DNA of 64,000 nucleotides from Hydractinia symbiolongicarpus (taxonomy: Eukaryota > Cnidaria > Hydrozoa > Anthoathecata > Hydractiniidae). The stretch spans positions 15,374,001-15,438,000 of the forward strand of contig NC_079876.1 in assembly GCF_029227915.1 (NCBI RefSeq), given 5' to 3'. Made by a program: the position numbers and the translations under genes. This document shows, piece after piece, positions 23,752-35,440 of the stretch. Each line of letters opens with the position of its first letter. Positions within the stretch are counted from its first letter, which is position 1. The notes beneath the pieces are model-generated. The model was not told the DNA's origin. It worked only from the letters and a program-made list of their open reading frames with translations, and ran no database searches.

Positions 23752-24161
23752 ACCAAGAGAGTATAATTACGCACATTTTATGCAGAATCTTGGAACAAAA
23801 CTGAAGCAACAAAAATAGTTTATAAATACAATACCAACGGAACCCTCTTCTCAATATTTTATTCGGTTAGCTAGCATATCTAGTTAATTAGCTAGCTACT
23901 AGCTGTTGATAGGATGTAATGACAAAACGCACCAGTCTACCAGAATTTTATTGTAGCTAAATAACTCGTTTTATAATAGCTTAGTAAAGAATTTTATAAC
24001 CTAAAGTTAGGCTTGCTAACTGACTATATAACTATATACTACGTTAAAATATTAAAACGGCATGCTGTTGTGCAAAAGAAAAATTTTATAAGAAGAAAGG
24101 TCTGGGGATGGGTTGAGAGGAATGAATTAAGAACAGCAAGTTTTAGCATTTTTTTATTTTT
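23752..24161. other. No gene recognised
   Basis: AT-rich sequence downstream (3' side) of the minus-strand gene that ends at 24162. It may include its 3' UTR. Confidence 0.35.
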
Positions 24162-24573
24162 TCACCAGCGATACCCTCCTCCTCCTCCTCTTCCTCCTCC
24201 TCTTCCACTGCCCCTCTTTAGCTTCATCCGCTCCCGCACATTATCCTCCTCCGTGAAGGTGCGGGAGCCACCAGACGCCTTCCAGGACTTGTAATTTTGG
24301 GAGCTGATATAAGCTCTCAACGATTTATTTTGGGAACAAAAGTCCCGGAAGGCGTCCCAAGATAAATCAGTTTTCTCAGCTGATAATTCCTAAAACATAA
24401 GACATTTGTGGAAATGCTACATTCTAAACTTTCTAATCTTTCACTAAGTTATTGTTACTGTTTTACCACATTCTACACTTTAAAGCAATTATTTCTAGTG
24501 CATAACTTACTTTAACCTTCTCCTCTAACTCAGCAACTTTTCCCTCCAACAATTCAACTCGCTGCTTCAACTC
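24162..24573 (-). CDS. Last two exons of a small coiled-coil / glycine-rich protein (5' part not found)
   Basis: Two minus-strand exons with good borders join in phase 0. 24573-24511 (21 codons) lies between acceptor TATGTAG and donor GTAAGT and encodes a leucine-heptad coiled coil (ELKQRVELLEGKVAELEEKVK minus its last residue). 24389-24162 follows acceptor TTTTAG and encodes 75 residues containing LSWDAFRDFCSQNKSLRAYI, then SWKASGGSRTFTEEDNVRER, then an Arg/Gly tail (GSGRGGGRGGGGGYRW) ending in TGA. The RGG-like tail suggests nucleic-acid binding, but I do not recognise the family. Upstream exons were not seen in the next kilobase, which is repeat-filled. Confidence 0.5.
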
Positions 24574-24777
24574 CTACATAAAGATTCCTCTCAAATGAAT
24601 TTAATACTGTACTTTTATATGCTAATTCTTGTATGCTAATCCAACTAAGTATTATATTATCTTATTTGGTTGCTAAAAGTAGTATTTATTTGCTGTTTTA
24701 ATTACAATTTTATGTATTACGTATAATGAGATGACAATGAGTTTATATACATAATACAATCTATGGCAGTCAGGAGA

Positions 24778-25345
24778 CCAACAGGCGCGGATATAGACTA
24801 GGTCAACCCTGTCACGCGACCTAGTAAAAAAATGCTGAGGATTGAAATCGAATTCTGTCGAATTTACCCAGAATCTGAAGATCGAAATATTTCTCCTTGT
24901 TTTCTCATAACGCGAATTGGATCAACCTATGTTGACCTGACCTGTGTTAGCCAGTCTTGGCTCTAGGTTATCCCGCGAGGCTTTTACCGTCGACTAGAAT
25001 CAAACCTATGTGGGCCCGACCTATTTTGAGTCAGAAATTTTGAAGTCAGCCCAGTCTTGGCTCTAGGTTATCCCGCGAGGCTTTTACCGTCGACAAGAAT
25101 CAAACCTATGTTGGCTAGACCTATCTTTAGTCAGAAATTTTGAAGCCAGCCAGTCTTGGCTCTAGGTTATCCCGTGAGGCTTTCACCATACACTAGAGTC
25201 AACCTATCTTGGCCTGACCTATTTTTAGTCAGAAATTTTGAAGCCAGCCAGTCTTGGCTCTAGGTTATCCCGTGAGGCTTTCACCGTTGACTAGAATCAA
25301 CCTATGTGGGCCTGACCTAATTTTAGTCAGAAAGTTTTAAACAAA
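24778..25345 (+). repeat. Repeat element with 99-bp internal minisatellite, forward copy
   Basis: A unique head (GGCGCGGATATAGACTAGGT...CCTGTCACGCGACCTAG) is followed by four units of about 99 bp starting CAGTCTTGGCTCTAGGTTAT at 24952, 25052, 25151 and 25249. The same head and units occur reversed at 54856-55220. Non-coding. Confidence 0.75.
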
Positions 25346-25388
25346 CCTGTCAAAATTTGTAGCATGTTGGTATAAATATAAGTAAGGC

Positions 25389-26357
25389 ATGCGGAAGATT
25401 CTTTCCGTTCTCAACATGGCTTGCAAGAGCTTGAGAGAGCGTGTGGAGTTAGTTTTTGAAAACGAAAATTTTGATGAGCTACCTCAAATTTACGCCGAAT
25501 TAAATAAAAAGTTTAAATGTAATTCTGTTTTGCCATCTACTGACGTGTTGCAAAAACAACTTACTTTTGGTTTTATCCAAAGAAATTGCCATGCAGAATA
25601 CTACCTTCCTGCCTATGTGAAAGCAAAGAAGGATGGTTGCGCAATTACGTTGAAGTGAGTTGTTTATGTTTATCTTTTGTTGTTTCTATAATAGCTATGC
25701 GTTTTTGTTACTATGACCACTAACTATGCAGCTGAATATTGTCTTAAGAAAGATTATGAATAATCTTTGTTGTTTTAAAATGTGCAAAGGTCATCTCAAA
25801 TATGTCTTGCTTGTTCAGTTTCTTTTGTTGATGCATTCTTAGTTTATTTATATATTGAGCAAGTTGAATTTCATAAACAAACCTTTAATAGGCAGCAGTT
25901 TGGCAAAATGTGTAGTTAAAGTTTTAGAATAGCTAGCAATACCTATTTTTATTACAGGTCTCAGGTCAATGGAAATTGCCTGTACAGTTCTATGGCGTTG
26001 TGTTTGTTTGGGAAAAATGTGATGGTTGACGACTTACGAATTCTTGTGTCAGTGGAGCTAATGATGAATGCTAGCTTTTACTGTAAGCATCCTCTATTTT
26101 CTTCTATCCTTGCTCTTCCAGAAAGTCTCTTTAAATCTATGGAAGATATTCTCAATATGTCTGTCTGCAATTCTGCATTTAACACAGACAAAAAACAAGA
26201 AAACTTAGTTAAGGAGGTAGCCATTTTAAATTTAGTAGATCGGAAATATTGTTCCTTTCTTGCTATGCTTGCTCTGTCATCTGTCACAAACAGGAATTCT
26301 TTAAAAAACAACAAAAACTCCATCGCCGTGCTAAAAACATGTTGTCTCGCTCACTAG
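25389..26357 (+). CDS. OTU/vertnin-like cysteine protease-fold protein, two exons, truncated
   Basis: Exon 1 (25389-25654) starts MRKILSVLNMACKSLRERVE and ends at donor GTGAGT. Exon 2 (25958-26357) follows acceptor ATTACAG. The join is in phase and creates SQVNGNCLYSSMALCLFG, which matches the catalytic-cysteine loop of OTU-like proteins (GNCLY; vertnin-type proteins have a similar DGNCLYNA loop). DLRILVSVELMMNASFY and YCSFLAMLALSSVTNR fit the following helices. The frame ends at 26355-26357 with an unrelated-looking tail, and the histidine part of the catalytic site is not seen. A repeat begins about 30 bp later (26388), so the gene may have been cut short by insertion. Function unproven. 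Confidence 0.6.
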
Positions 26358-26387
26358 AAAAATGTACTTAAGAATGACCATATGAAA

Positions 26388-26550
26388 TCGCTGGGAGACT
26401 GGGCCCCAAAACGACGGATTTTTGATATTTTTGATGTATAGGGGAACGGGGCGCGGAAATCGTATAGAAATCCTATATACTCTCCACCGTGCTTACTTCT
26501 TCTTTTATATTTGGCTTATTTAATGAGAAAATGGGCTCCGCTACCTCCGC
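26388..26550. repeat. About 160-bp repeat, copy 1
   Basis: ACTGGGCCCCAAAACGACGG through CGCGGAAATCGTATAGAAAT to TTGGCTTATTTAATGAG...GGGCTCCGCTAC is nearly identical to 29391-29550. It directly abuts the purine-rich block that follows. Confidence 0.85.
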
Positions 26551-26790
26551 AACTAGTATAGAAAGTGTTGCGGAGAGGTTGCCAAGGCAAAGGCATGAAG
26601 CACGGCAAGGACAGGGCAGGGCAAAGGCAGGCAAGGAAACAGGGCACGGCAAAGGCAGACAAGGAAACAGGAAGAGGAATCAGTAAGGCAGGGATAGGCA
26701 AGGCATGGGCATGGCAGCCACCAGAAAAGGCATGGGAAGGGTAGGTAAAGGCAAGGGATACGGAAAGGAACGGGCAAGTGCCTTAATAAG
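26551..26790. repeat. Purine-rich SINE-tail-like block without tRNA head
   Basis: It begins ACTAGTATAGAAAGTGTTGC like 22427 and runs through AGGCAAGGCA-type repeats to 26790. The body and tRNA head seen in the other two copies are missing, suggesting truncation or excision. Confidence 0.65.
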
Positions 26791-27940
26791 CGCCAATAGA
26801 CTTGTTTTCCTCTACGTGATTCTTAAGGATATCTTCTTCTTCTAAAAAAAAAAGAATAATAAAAAAATGTAAGCCATAAATTGTTCTGTAAAATAATGTT
26901 GTTCATCCTTCTTGCTTCCTATTTCAACGGGCTGTCGAAAAGATACAGGGGAGAAGGTAATGGGTTGAGTATCAATCGTCCATACGTCAATAAAAAGATA
27001 AAAATTATTTGTCGATGGCTCATACCTAAGTCATACCTAAAATTACTTTGAGTAGATCAGGTGTCTTGTTGCATGCCCCCATGTATGTTGCTAAGTAACA
27101 GCTAATGTTATTCTAAAAGTATAAATTTGCTTTAAATTAAAAGGGATGTGATAACTTGAGTGGGGTGAAAAACTGTACTTCCTTATTCTTATCAAATTAT
27201 TCTTTTTGTGGGTGGCTCTTTTTTTAATTGGGGGGGGGGCAGGGGGGGGGGGATTGTTTAAAATATTACAACAGTACTGCTTGATAGCTATAGATATTAG
27301 CTAGCTAGCTACAGAGTAGAATTACCTCACTCACCAAAATTTATGCTAGCTACATTGGTAGTTTTATCCCAGTTATGTAGTTAATTTTATGCTAGCTTTG
27401 TAGCTAGTTTTATGCTATAGCCCTTTTTTTATAGCTAGCTAAACGGTTAAAGTAAGCTAGCTATATGTTATCTAAGTTCTGTTATTATGCCAGCTAAGTG
27501 GGCAGTTTTATACTAGCTAGCTTTAGGTGGCAGTAAGGATAAGAAGGGGTTCATCAATGTAAAGAAATAGTGATCTACTAGCTGTACATACCCTTTCTTC
27601 GTTTTCCTCAAAATACCCTTCTACCCTATCATCAAGCTATCATCAACTAAATTTTCGTTTCAAGCGCTATGTATCTGAGGAAATGTCATGTGATATTAGT
27701 AAGAGTAACTTATGAATCACGTGGCTAATGCTGTATGCCGACCTGATCTTAACTGAAAACGGCGTGTCTCGACCAACCGGATTTTCACGGAAGAAATGAC
27801 CATAAAAAATATTTGGGTAAGTGGGTCAAAAATCGGACGTTTTAAAATTTGATGTACTAGGAGAAAACGCGGAAATTCGTTACGCTCTAATATATTTATG
27901 GGAACGAGGAAAATAGCTCCGTTCGAGCAATGGCTCTCTC
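26791..27940. other. No gene; poly-G and GCTAGCTA-rich DNA
   Basis: Two runs of ten G separated by CA occur at about 27231-27252. AGCTAGCTA/TAGCTAGCT motifs are frequent at 27290-27530. No coding evidence. Confidence 0.5.
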
Positions 27941-28797
27941 TCCGCAATCAATATAAAAAGAGTTGCGGAGAGATTGCCAAGGCAAAGGCATTAAGCACGG
28001 CAAGGAAAGGGCAAAGGCAGGCAAGGAAACAGGAAGAGGAATCAGGAAGGCAGGGGTGGGTAAGGCATGGTAGGCACAGGCATGGGAGGCACAGGCAAGG
28101 ACATAGTAGGCAGGCACCAGAAAAGGCATAGGAAGGGTAGGCAAAGAAAGGCACGGTCAGTGCTGGCAAGGAAATGGAACGGCAAGGCAGGGGTGCATGA
28201 CTTTAATAGAAAATATCCACCTTACAACTCAAAGATTGTGTATACTCAATATATCTAAGATAAGTATCATATTAGTCCAGGAGTATAGAAAATATTGAGG
28301 TGCAAATATTTCAAATTCAATATCTCAAAAAAAGTCTCAAATTTATCTCAGGTCAATATACAGTGAATCATGTTAGCAGAATTATGTGCCATTACAAGTA
28401 TTTAAACAATCGGTCATAACGCCATATGATTTTTTGATAAATCTGAGATTAACTTGATTCCAATGACAACAACATTAAAAAGTCAAGATATGGAAATAAT
28501 CAGAGAAGTCCACGAGAAAGGCAAAAAAAATTTAAAAAACGTCTTTTTTAGTTTCTTGTGCCTACCAGGTATGTCAACACAAAACTTTTTACCATAAAGT
28601 GATAGATCTATTACAAAAAACAAAGTACTTTTGGGCTCTATAAATGAAAGTGACAAATCTACAACTCAAAGATTGCCTATTATATGAAAGCCTGGTTGTT
28701 GTAGGTGCAAGATAATTATGTTTTTCCTAGCCCTGTCCAGGATTCGAACCTGGATTTCTCATTTGCATGAGTGTCATAGCCATTAGACCAGCAGGGC
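27940..28797 (-). repeat. tRNA-headed SINE-like element, copy 2, with internal extra sequence
   Basis: It has the same head, body and purine-rich tail as 22425-23023. The body is split: the stretch around AGTGAATCATGTTAGCAGAA and the CCTGGTTGTTGTAGGTGCAA stretch are about 300 bp apart here but adjacent in copy 1, consistent with an insertion at about 28400-28690. Confidence 0.6.
28730..28797 (-). tRNA. tRNA-like SINE head (degenerate), second copy
   Basis: 68 nt with perfect acceptor (GCCCTGC/GCAGGGC) and T stems. Box A TGGTCTAATGG and box B GGTTCGAATCC are identical to copy 1. Its anticodon arm (CTCATGCAAATGAG) can pair but leaves too short a loop. The acceptor change T7-to-C is compensated (A-to-G) on the other strand, so pairing is preserved between copies. 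Confidence 0.45.
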
Positions 28798-29390
28798 ATA
28801 AATATATATATATACAAAACTTTACAGGTGAACATTATATACACTTAGGAATTTACAGCACACAGCCTAGTTAATTAACCTTTTGAGAAATGCTGGTTAA
28901 GCCACAAGTAACTGTGTTACCTGGCGTAAAACGCTTGGTGGAACAGTTAATACAAATTGAAAACTGTACCACACATTCAGGTGGAGCGCCTTAGTACAGA
29001 TGTGCAGTATATCGTAAATCGAGTGAAACACACAACATTTAAGGTGTTTCGGGTGTAATTATATTTATCCTTTAGCTTGAATAAAAACACAATTTACATA
29101 TTGTGCCATGTCATAGCGAAAACAGTCAGCAAACCTTTTTTTTCTCACAAAATGTTCCCGGTAAAACTTAAAATATATGTACCTTAATCTGTGGTGCGCC
29201 ATTAGTATAGGTAAAAAAACCCTTTCAAAAAAACTTTAGCACAACTTCTGCTAAATAGAAACACAGGTAATAGCTTGTCGTTAACACTAGGCTGAGTGAT
29301 TAGTACAGATATACTGTGGCGCATATACGTTTCGACATAATATCCCTTTCCGAAAAATATCCTAACTTTGGTTCAAATAAACAGTTAGAG

Positions 29391-29550
29391 ACTGGGCCCC
29401 AAAACGACGGATTTTTGATATTTTTGATGTATAGGGGGACGGGGCGCGGAAATCGTATAGAAATCCTATATACTCTCCACCGTGCTTACTTTTTCTTTTA
29501 TATTTGGCTTATTTAATAATGAGGAAATGAGCTCCGCTACGCTCCGCAAA
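29391..29550. repeat. About 160-bp repeat, copy 2
   Basis: Near-identical to 26388-26550 but not followed by the purine-rich block; after GAGCTCCGCTACGCTCCGCA it runs into AT-rich DNA. This separates the two modules. Confidence 0.8.
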
Positions 29551-31102
29551 AAGAACAAAACAGAACAAAACTTAAATGTAATCAATATTGCATTTAGAAA
29601 CAAAGTTGGTACAATTGATGTAAGCTTTAACGGCCTTGCACAAAGGATTGGAAAAAATCACATTTTTATGCTTTATACATAACCTGCACCAAACAAAATT
29701 TACCTAATTTCTATCTTGTTTTTCTATTGTTTCGTATCCAATAATAGAAGATTTGCCATAATTTCAAAAAGTTCTAAGTCCATCGTTTGCCATAACTCAA
29801 CTTAATCTTACGATCACTGCTAGATACCTCGAAAGACCAGGACTGACATGTGTATCTAAACTGCCATTAAGCAGCATATCTATTTATTTTGTCAAAATAC
29901 ACATCCGTTTACATTCAAACTTACGTATCGGAAAAATGTTCAAATAAACAAATGCTCAAATAAACGAAAGGTATCAGAAAGAAAAACTATTTTGCATGAC
30001 AGACAGACAATATCTTTCTTTTTCATCTTTCTTTTTCATCATATTGCACTTTTGGTTTTTCACAAAATGGGTCCCTGGAAACTCATTTACAACTAAATGG
30101 CCGCTACGGTCAAACCAATTGACTTTTTTCAATAATTCTAAGTTTGTTGCTTTACTAAGAGATTAAAAGTCATAAAACATAGGATGTTACATTTCATGCA
30201 GTCAGAGAAAATTGTTATTTAATCTGTAATCAATTGTTATTTAAAATCTGTAATCGATTGTTATTTAATCTGTAACCGATTGTTATTTAATTTGTAACCG
30301 ATTAATTAAGACTAATTAGATGGTACATATAGATAAATTAAGCGTATAACTATTTGGTTAATTAAATGGTATGAACTTCTTTATCCAGTTTTTTAACCTT
30401 TTTCAACCAAATCAACAGCATGTGATTTTATTTTTTTGTTTATGTTTATTTTTTATTTATTTTTATGTGTTCTGCCTCCCTTAGCTAGAGTGTAAAAGGT
30501 CTGTTCGGTAAAAATAGGATTAGTTATGTATACCTGTATATACCTTGGGTTGTATTTGAGCTAGCTAGATAGCTGCTGTGTTGTATTTGAGCTAGCTAGA
30601 TAGCTGCTAAACATGTGTTCGAGCAAACCTACATTGTGTTTTTTACTACACCCTGTGCACAAAAGCTAGCACAGCTAGCCTTTCTAGCTCTAGTCTAGTA
30701 ACTACCTCCTCAACTGCACTGCAAAAAAAAACAGAATCTTACTTTAACAGTCTCTAAAAGTACAACTAAAAGCTATTTAATTTTGTCTGCACGTTAAGTT
30801 ATACTAACAATGCCAAATATTTTATTTTTCACAAAAATAAATTCAGTCGAGCAGAACATTAACATTCCAGCATCCCTTTCGCACATAAACTTTAACGCCA
30901 TTATTGTTTTTCTGTTATTATTCAATTTTTTACGCATAAATTAATTTATCTTCATAATTAACGGAAACTTGAGAAACCAATCAGATAGCAGAACTGACCA
31001 GTGTGGCCCAGGGTCATTTCTTCTCGCCGTCCGAGATTGTCAGAAAGAGAAAAATGGGCCTGGGGACGAGGTTGCTTTATATTTAATGTATATTGTAAAT
31101 AT
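29551..31102. other. No gene; small tandem repeats
   Basis: Four roughly 21-bp units (TCTGTAATCGATTGTTATTTA type) occur at about 30219-30306. A duplicated unit, TTGTATTTGAGCTAGCTAGA..., lies at 30549-30609. GGGCCTGGGGACGAGGTTG at 31056-31074 is a recurring TE-border motif. Confidence 0.5.
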
Positions 31103-33275
31103 GTGACGATTCCAGGGAATTTGATAACAACCTATAATTATCGATCACTATTTAGCGATAATTCCTGAAAAAAAGACCAGAATTATCGATAAATAAAATG
31201 GATTAGCGATGAGGTCATTAGCGATACACAATGCTGAGCTATAATTATCGCTAATTTAATTTGCTATCTCAGCAGATTATCGATAATAGTGCAATATGGC
31301 TGACGCATAAATTTTTTAGCTAATTATGCGAAAAGCACGGAAGACAACAATCTTTTCATGTCTGTCGATTAAATTGCTTCCAAACCAGTCAACATAAAAT
31401 GTTGCTTGTTGTTTTTAGGAGTTGTATTTATGTCTTTTTTAAAAAAAAAAAAAAATTACTAATATATTTTGTTTAACCGCTACAAAAAATTAAGCGCTAA
31501 TTTAGTTAGTCTCTTTTAATTTTCTGTGTTCCTTAAAATAGCGCAAGCCGTATGTAGCATGGGGCTCACCCTGAGCAATTCCATTTCACGCGCTGGTTTT
31601 GGACAAGTAACAGCAGAGCAGGCCATGCGTTATGATGAGTGAAAAAAAAGTGTTTACATTTGTACCCCAGTTCAGGTTATATTCATTGGAATTGTAGCGA
31701 ATGGTCGTTATGAATCAAGATTAATTTGAATTTAGAAGGATCTAAAGAAGTTAGAAGCTAGCTAACTATCTGAAAATGTTAACATAGAAGGTATGTTTCA
31801 AACAAGCCTATAATGTTGTAAGCCTGAAATTATTTTTTGCTTTTAAACTGCTAAATTAGTTTTCTGTGTTGGATTGAAATAATGTGTGCAGAGTCAAAAA
31901 TTCGGTTAACAAAAGGAAACTTTAAAATGATGATTTTGTTTTATGCTATATAACAAACAAACATTACAGTACCATAAAACTTATTATAATAACTAAACTT
32001 AATTCAGGACTTAAATTATAATGTTATATGTTCTTAAAAATCACCAAATTTGCTATAAGCCTAAACTAAATCTGTCACGCAAAATGGTAGCTAACTGCAG
32101 TAGTAGTCACGAAATAAAGAAGGGGTAAAACTATGCATTTTGTATTGTTCACCGACTAGTTGTCAAGATTTTTTATGTCACAATACACAAAATTTTATGA
32201 GAAAATGAGCCCTAAAACCTCGTAGTTTTAAGAAATTTCAAGAAAATCTCCAATTTTTAAAAACACTGATATTTACAAATATTAAACCACAATAAATTCA
32301 ACACAAGTTTCTTTTTACATTATACATCCTGACAGAAAAAGATTTTAACTTTATGCAGGCATGCTAATTAATAAATTTGTCTAAGATCTTTTTATAAAAG
32401 TGTTTTAAAATATAACTTTTAGGGATATTATGCACTGTTATTAAGTTACAAAATATTTTCCAGAATATTCTTAAAATAAACTTTTACAGAATAGACGAAT
32501 CTGCCAAAACATATTGTTTTAAACTTGCTACAAACTACCAACGTTTTGATTTTTTCACCACCAATATTTTTTAGAAGTTTTAGTAGGAGTAGACAAAATT
32601 TGTATACATATTGAATATGTCAATCTAATTATTTTGTTTGTTTGAAACTTGTGATATAATATATAATATAAAAACTTTACTTAATTTTCTTCAAGATGTG
32701 AGTGGGATTTCATGTATCAGTACAAGCCTCAGACCTGTCGTTTATGTTTAAAAATTAACTAGCAGATTCAGAAATTGTGCAGGGTGACCACTCCTTAAAT
32801 TACTTAAAAAAGTAAAATAAAGTACTTAAAAGTACTTAAAAAAAATGAAATTTTAGCTACTCTCCTTAATTTCTCCTTATTTCTTAATTTTTTCGATTGT
32901 ACCTTTTTTGGAAATGTGTTTATGGATTGTTCATCACCAGTGAAATACGACATATTTCTCTGTTAACTGAAATTTAAGATAGAGAACTAAAATTGGTTTT
33001 CTCCTTAATTATCCTTATTTTTTTATTCTTGTTTGCAGCAAAATATCCTTAAAAAATGTCAATCTGTCTCCTTAATTCTCCTTATTATCCTTACTTTTAT
33101 TCTCATTTTATTAGTGGTCACCCTTTTGTGGTAGCAGTAAAAATCACAAGGTCTGAGGGAGAGGATTAATACTGATGCATGGTCATGTTTGGGTGCAAAG
33201 AACAGGCATAAGTTAAACATTAAAAATCCAGGCAAAATGAAAAAAATGCTTCTTATGCTCTTTTAATGTATACAT

Positions 33276-35163
33276 TTACGTTTTTTTCAATTTTCGCCGT
33301 AAATTTTTTAATTTAACTTGCACCCGTTCGATGCACCTTTCCCACTCAACATCTGAGGGCTTGAAGTTTTGCCTGACATCACTCCAAATCCGCGTTGTTC
33401 TTACAGGGTCCAATTGTCTGCACCCTCTCTTGCCTGTCAAATTGGACTCCTTTAAGACATCCAGAGGAAATGAAGCAAGGATCGTTTTGTATGCGCAGTC
33501 GCAAATCTCTGTAGCATCCTATGCTGTACTAAGTACAGCATTGTTTGTGTCATTACATCCAGGCATTGTGTGAAAATTTGATGAATTTGGCTGGCAAGTT
33601 GGTGGATCATTTGGCAGGGGTGAAAGCGGTGGTAGTAGATCGAATTGTGGTACTGAGGCAGACGTTGTTTCAAATGATGGTACTGTTGTGTTGGTGGGGG
33701 AAAGTTGCTGTTCTGATACATTTTGGAAGAATCTTGGAATAATGGTGGTGTTCATGAAGTCAATGAGTTGGTCCAGTTTGAAATTAATGTGAATTTAATT
33801 GGCTTGCACGATGGTCAGTTGTGTGCTCAAATCTTGGTTAGTTGGTTGTGGTGGGAGTGGCTGAATCATTGGTGGAGATGGTAATGGTGGTGTTATCTGT
33901 TTTATTTGTGGCAGCATTGAAGTTGGCGACGGTGATGTTGGTGGTGACGGTGATGTTGGTGGTGACGGTGATGTTTGTGGCGACTGTGATGTTGGTGGCG
34001 GCGGTGATGTTGGTGGCGGTGGTGATAATTTAGTGCTTATTTTGTTTTTGATTTTTTTTTAGGGCATTTCAGGTAGTCTTTGTAGGATAGAATTGAGGTG
34101 AAAAGTTGGTTCTAAAAAGATAACATTACATCCAGTCATAAAGTTGGTAAGCATGATATTAAAATTTTACAAAACTTTAGCTTTGCACTAATTTCGTATT
34201 TTGCTTGTTATAATATCCAGGTTTAATAAGACTTAAGACTTTGATTCAATTTTTGTTATTTCAGCCTATATGTATTTTTACTTACATTTTTAGTACAGCC
34301 AGGTAGCAAAGTTGAGTTCTAGATGAAAAAGAAAAAATATGGTGGTAAAGTTAAAACCTACATAAAACCTGCACGAGCATGTTTGGCATTACGCGGTGGA
34401 ACACATACCTTGACTCCAGCAGCAGAGCTTTTGAATATACAGTCGTCAGTTGTCGAATTCTATAAGTACATAATAGCAGTTTATAATAAATTATATTTTG
34501 TTTAGTTGTTTGTCCTTGTTGCACTTAATTTTCCAATAAAAACGAAAAAAATATACCATTGGTGTCTCCTGGACTTCTTTGTCTTCTTTTTTACTTCTTT
34601 CGTTCTAAAAATGTGCATAAAATAATTTGATTCTGTGCGCGCTTTGATATGAATCAGTGAAATTTATTTCGAAGATGGCTGTTTTTATTTCGTTCTTATA
34701 AAAACTTATTAATTCTTGAATAAGTTGTTATTTCACCTAATTTTTCAGCAGTAAAAAAACTTACCATGGCTTCTATTTCTTCATGATTTTCCTCAAAGCA
34801 CCGACGCTTACCCAGCATTTCTTTATTATCTACAAAAATGATCTGTTGTGACAAGACATTTTTTTGTTAGGAAAATGCGCGTAAGAGAATAGAAATAGAA
34901 AATGGAGTAATGACCGGCTTGGTTAGATTGAAGTATTTTTTTAACAAAGCGAAAGGAAAATTCATACCATTTAAATCTAAAATTTCCCCTGTAAATCTTT
35001 TTCGCTTGAAGGTGGCGACACATCGCCCACCAATTCGCACATCTGCATCTTTTAATGCTGCGACAGCGAGCGGAATAGTGATGTCATCTGCATCAAAATA
35101 AACCAAGGCATATTTCGGCATTCTACTTTTCAAACTTCGTTCGGCGCGGTCAGGACAAAACAT
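33276..35163 (-). pseudogene. BEN-domain-like protein gene with proline-rich linker, interrupted by two stops
   Basis: Exon 1 (35163-34968) encodes MPKYALVYFDADDITIPLAV and GGRCVATFKRKRFTGEILDL, a Tudor-like N-terminus of the kind preceding BEN domains. Exon 2 (34829-34765) encodes NKEMLGKRRCFEENHEEIEA; acceptor TTGTAG and donors GTATGA/GTAAGT fit in phase. A long frame from about 34050 to 33276 then encodes a Pro/Ser/Thr repeat (PPTSPSPPTSPSP), a middle linker, and a BEN-like C-terminus (ASFPLDVLKESNLTG, LDPVRTTRIWSDV, then a basic end). In that last frame TAA 33795-33797 and TAG 33519-33521 interrupt the sense. It lies wholly inside the 6.4-kb TIR element. BEN domains bind DNA or chromatin; whether this is captured cargo or the element's own protein is unresolved. 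Confidence 0.5.
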
Positions 35164-35440
35164 CCTCGAAGATATCGTGATAGCCTTCCCTGGGAGCTGC
35201 AGAGCGGGGCTTTGAAAAAAGCTTTTTTTTGGCGGGGAACCCCTTGCAGTGCAAGGTGGTTTATACGCTATTACATTTTTGGCAAAAAACTAGCATAATC
35301 CATGTCGTATTTAAACGATAATAGAAACCAGGCCACGCAATCACATGATTTAGATCATCTTGAACAGGGTCACATGATACTATTTTTCATTCAGCATCGG
35401 CACAAATGGTGCAAGAAACTAGTTTCTGCTAACAACCGTC

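Noticed and set aside
33842-34033. Valine-rich plus-strand frame (VVTVMLVVTVMLV)
   Set aside because: It is the shadow of the Pro/Ser/Thr linker of the minus-strand BEN-like gene.
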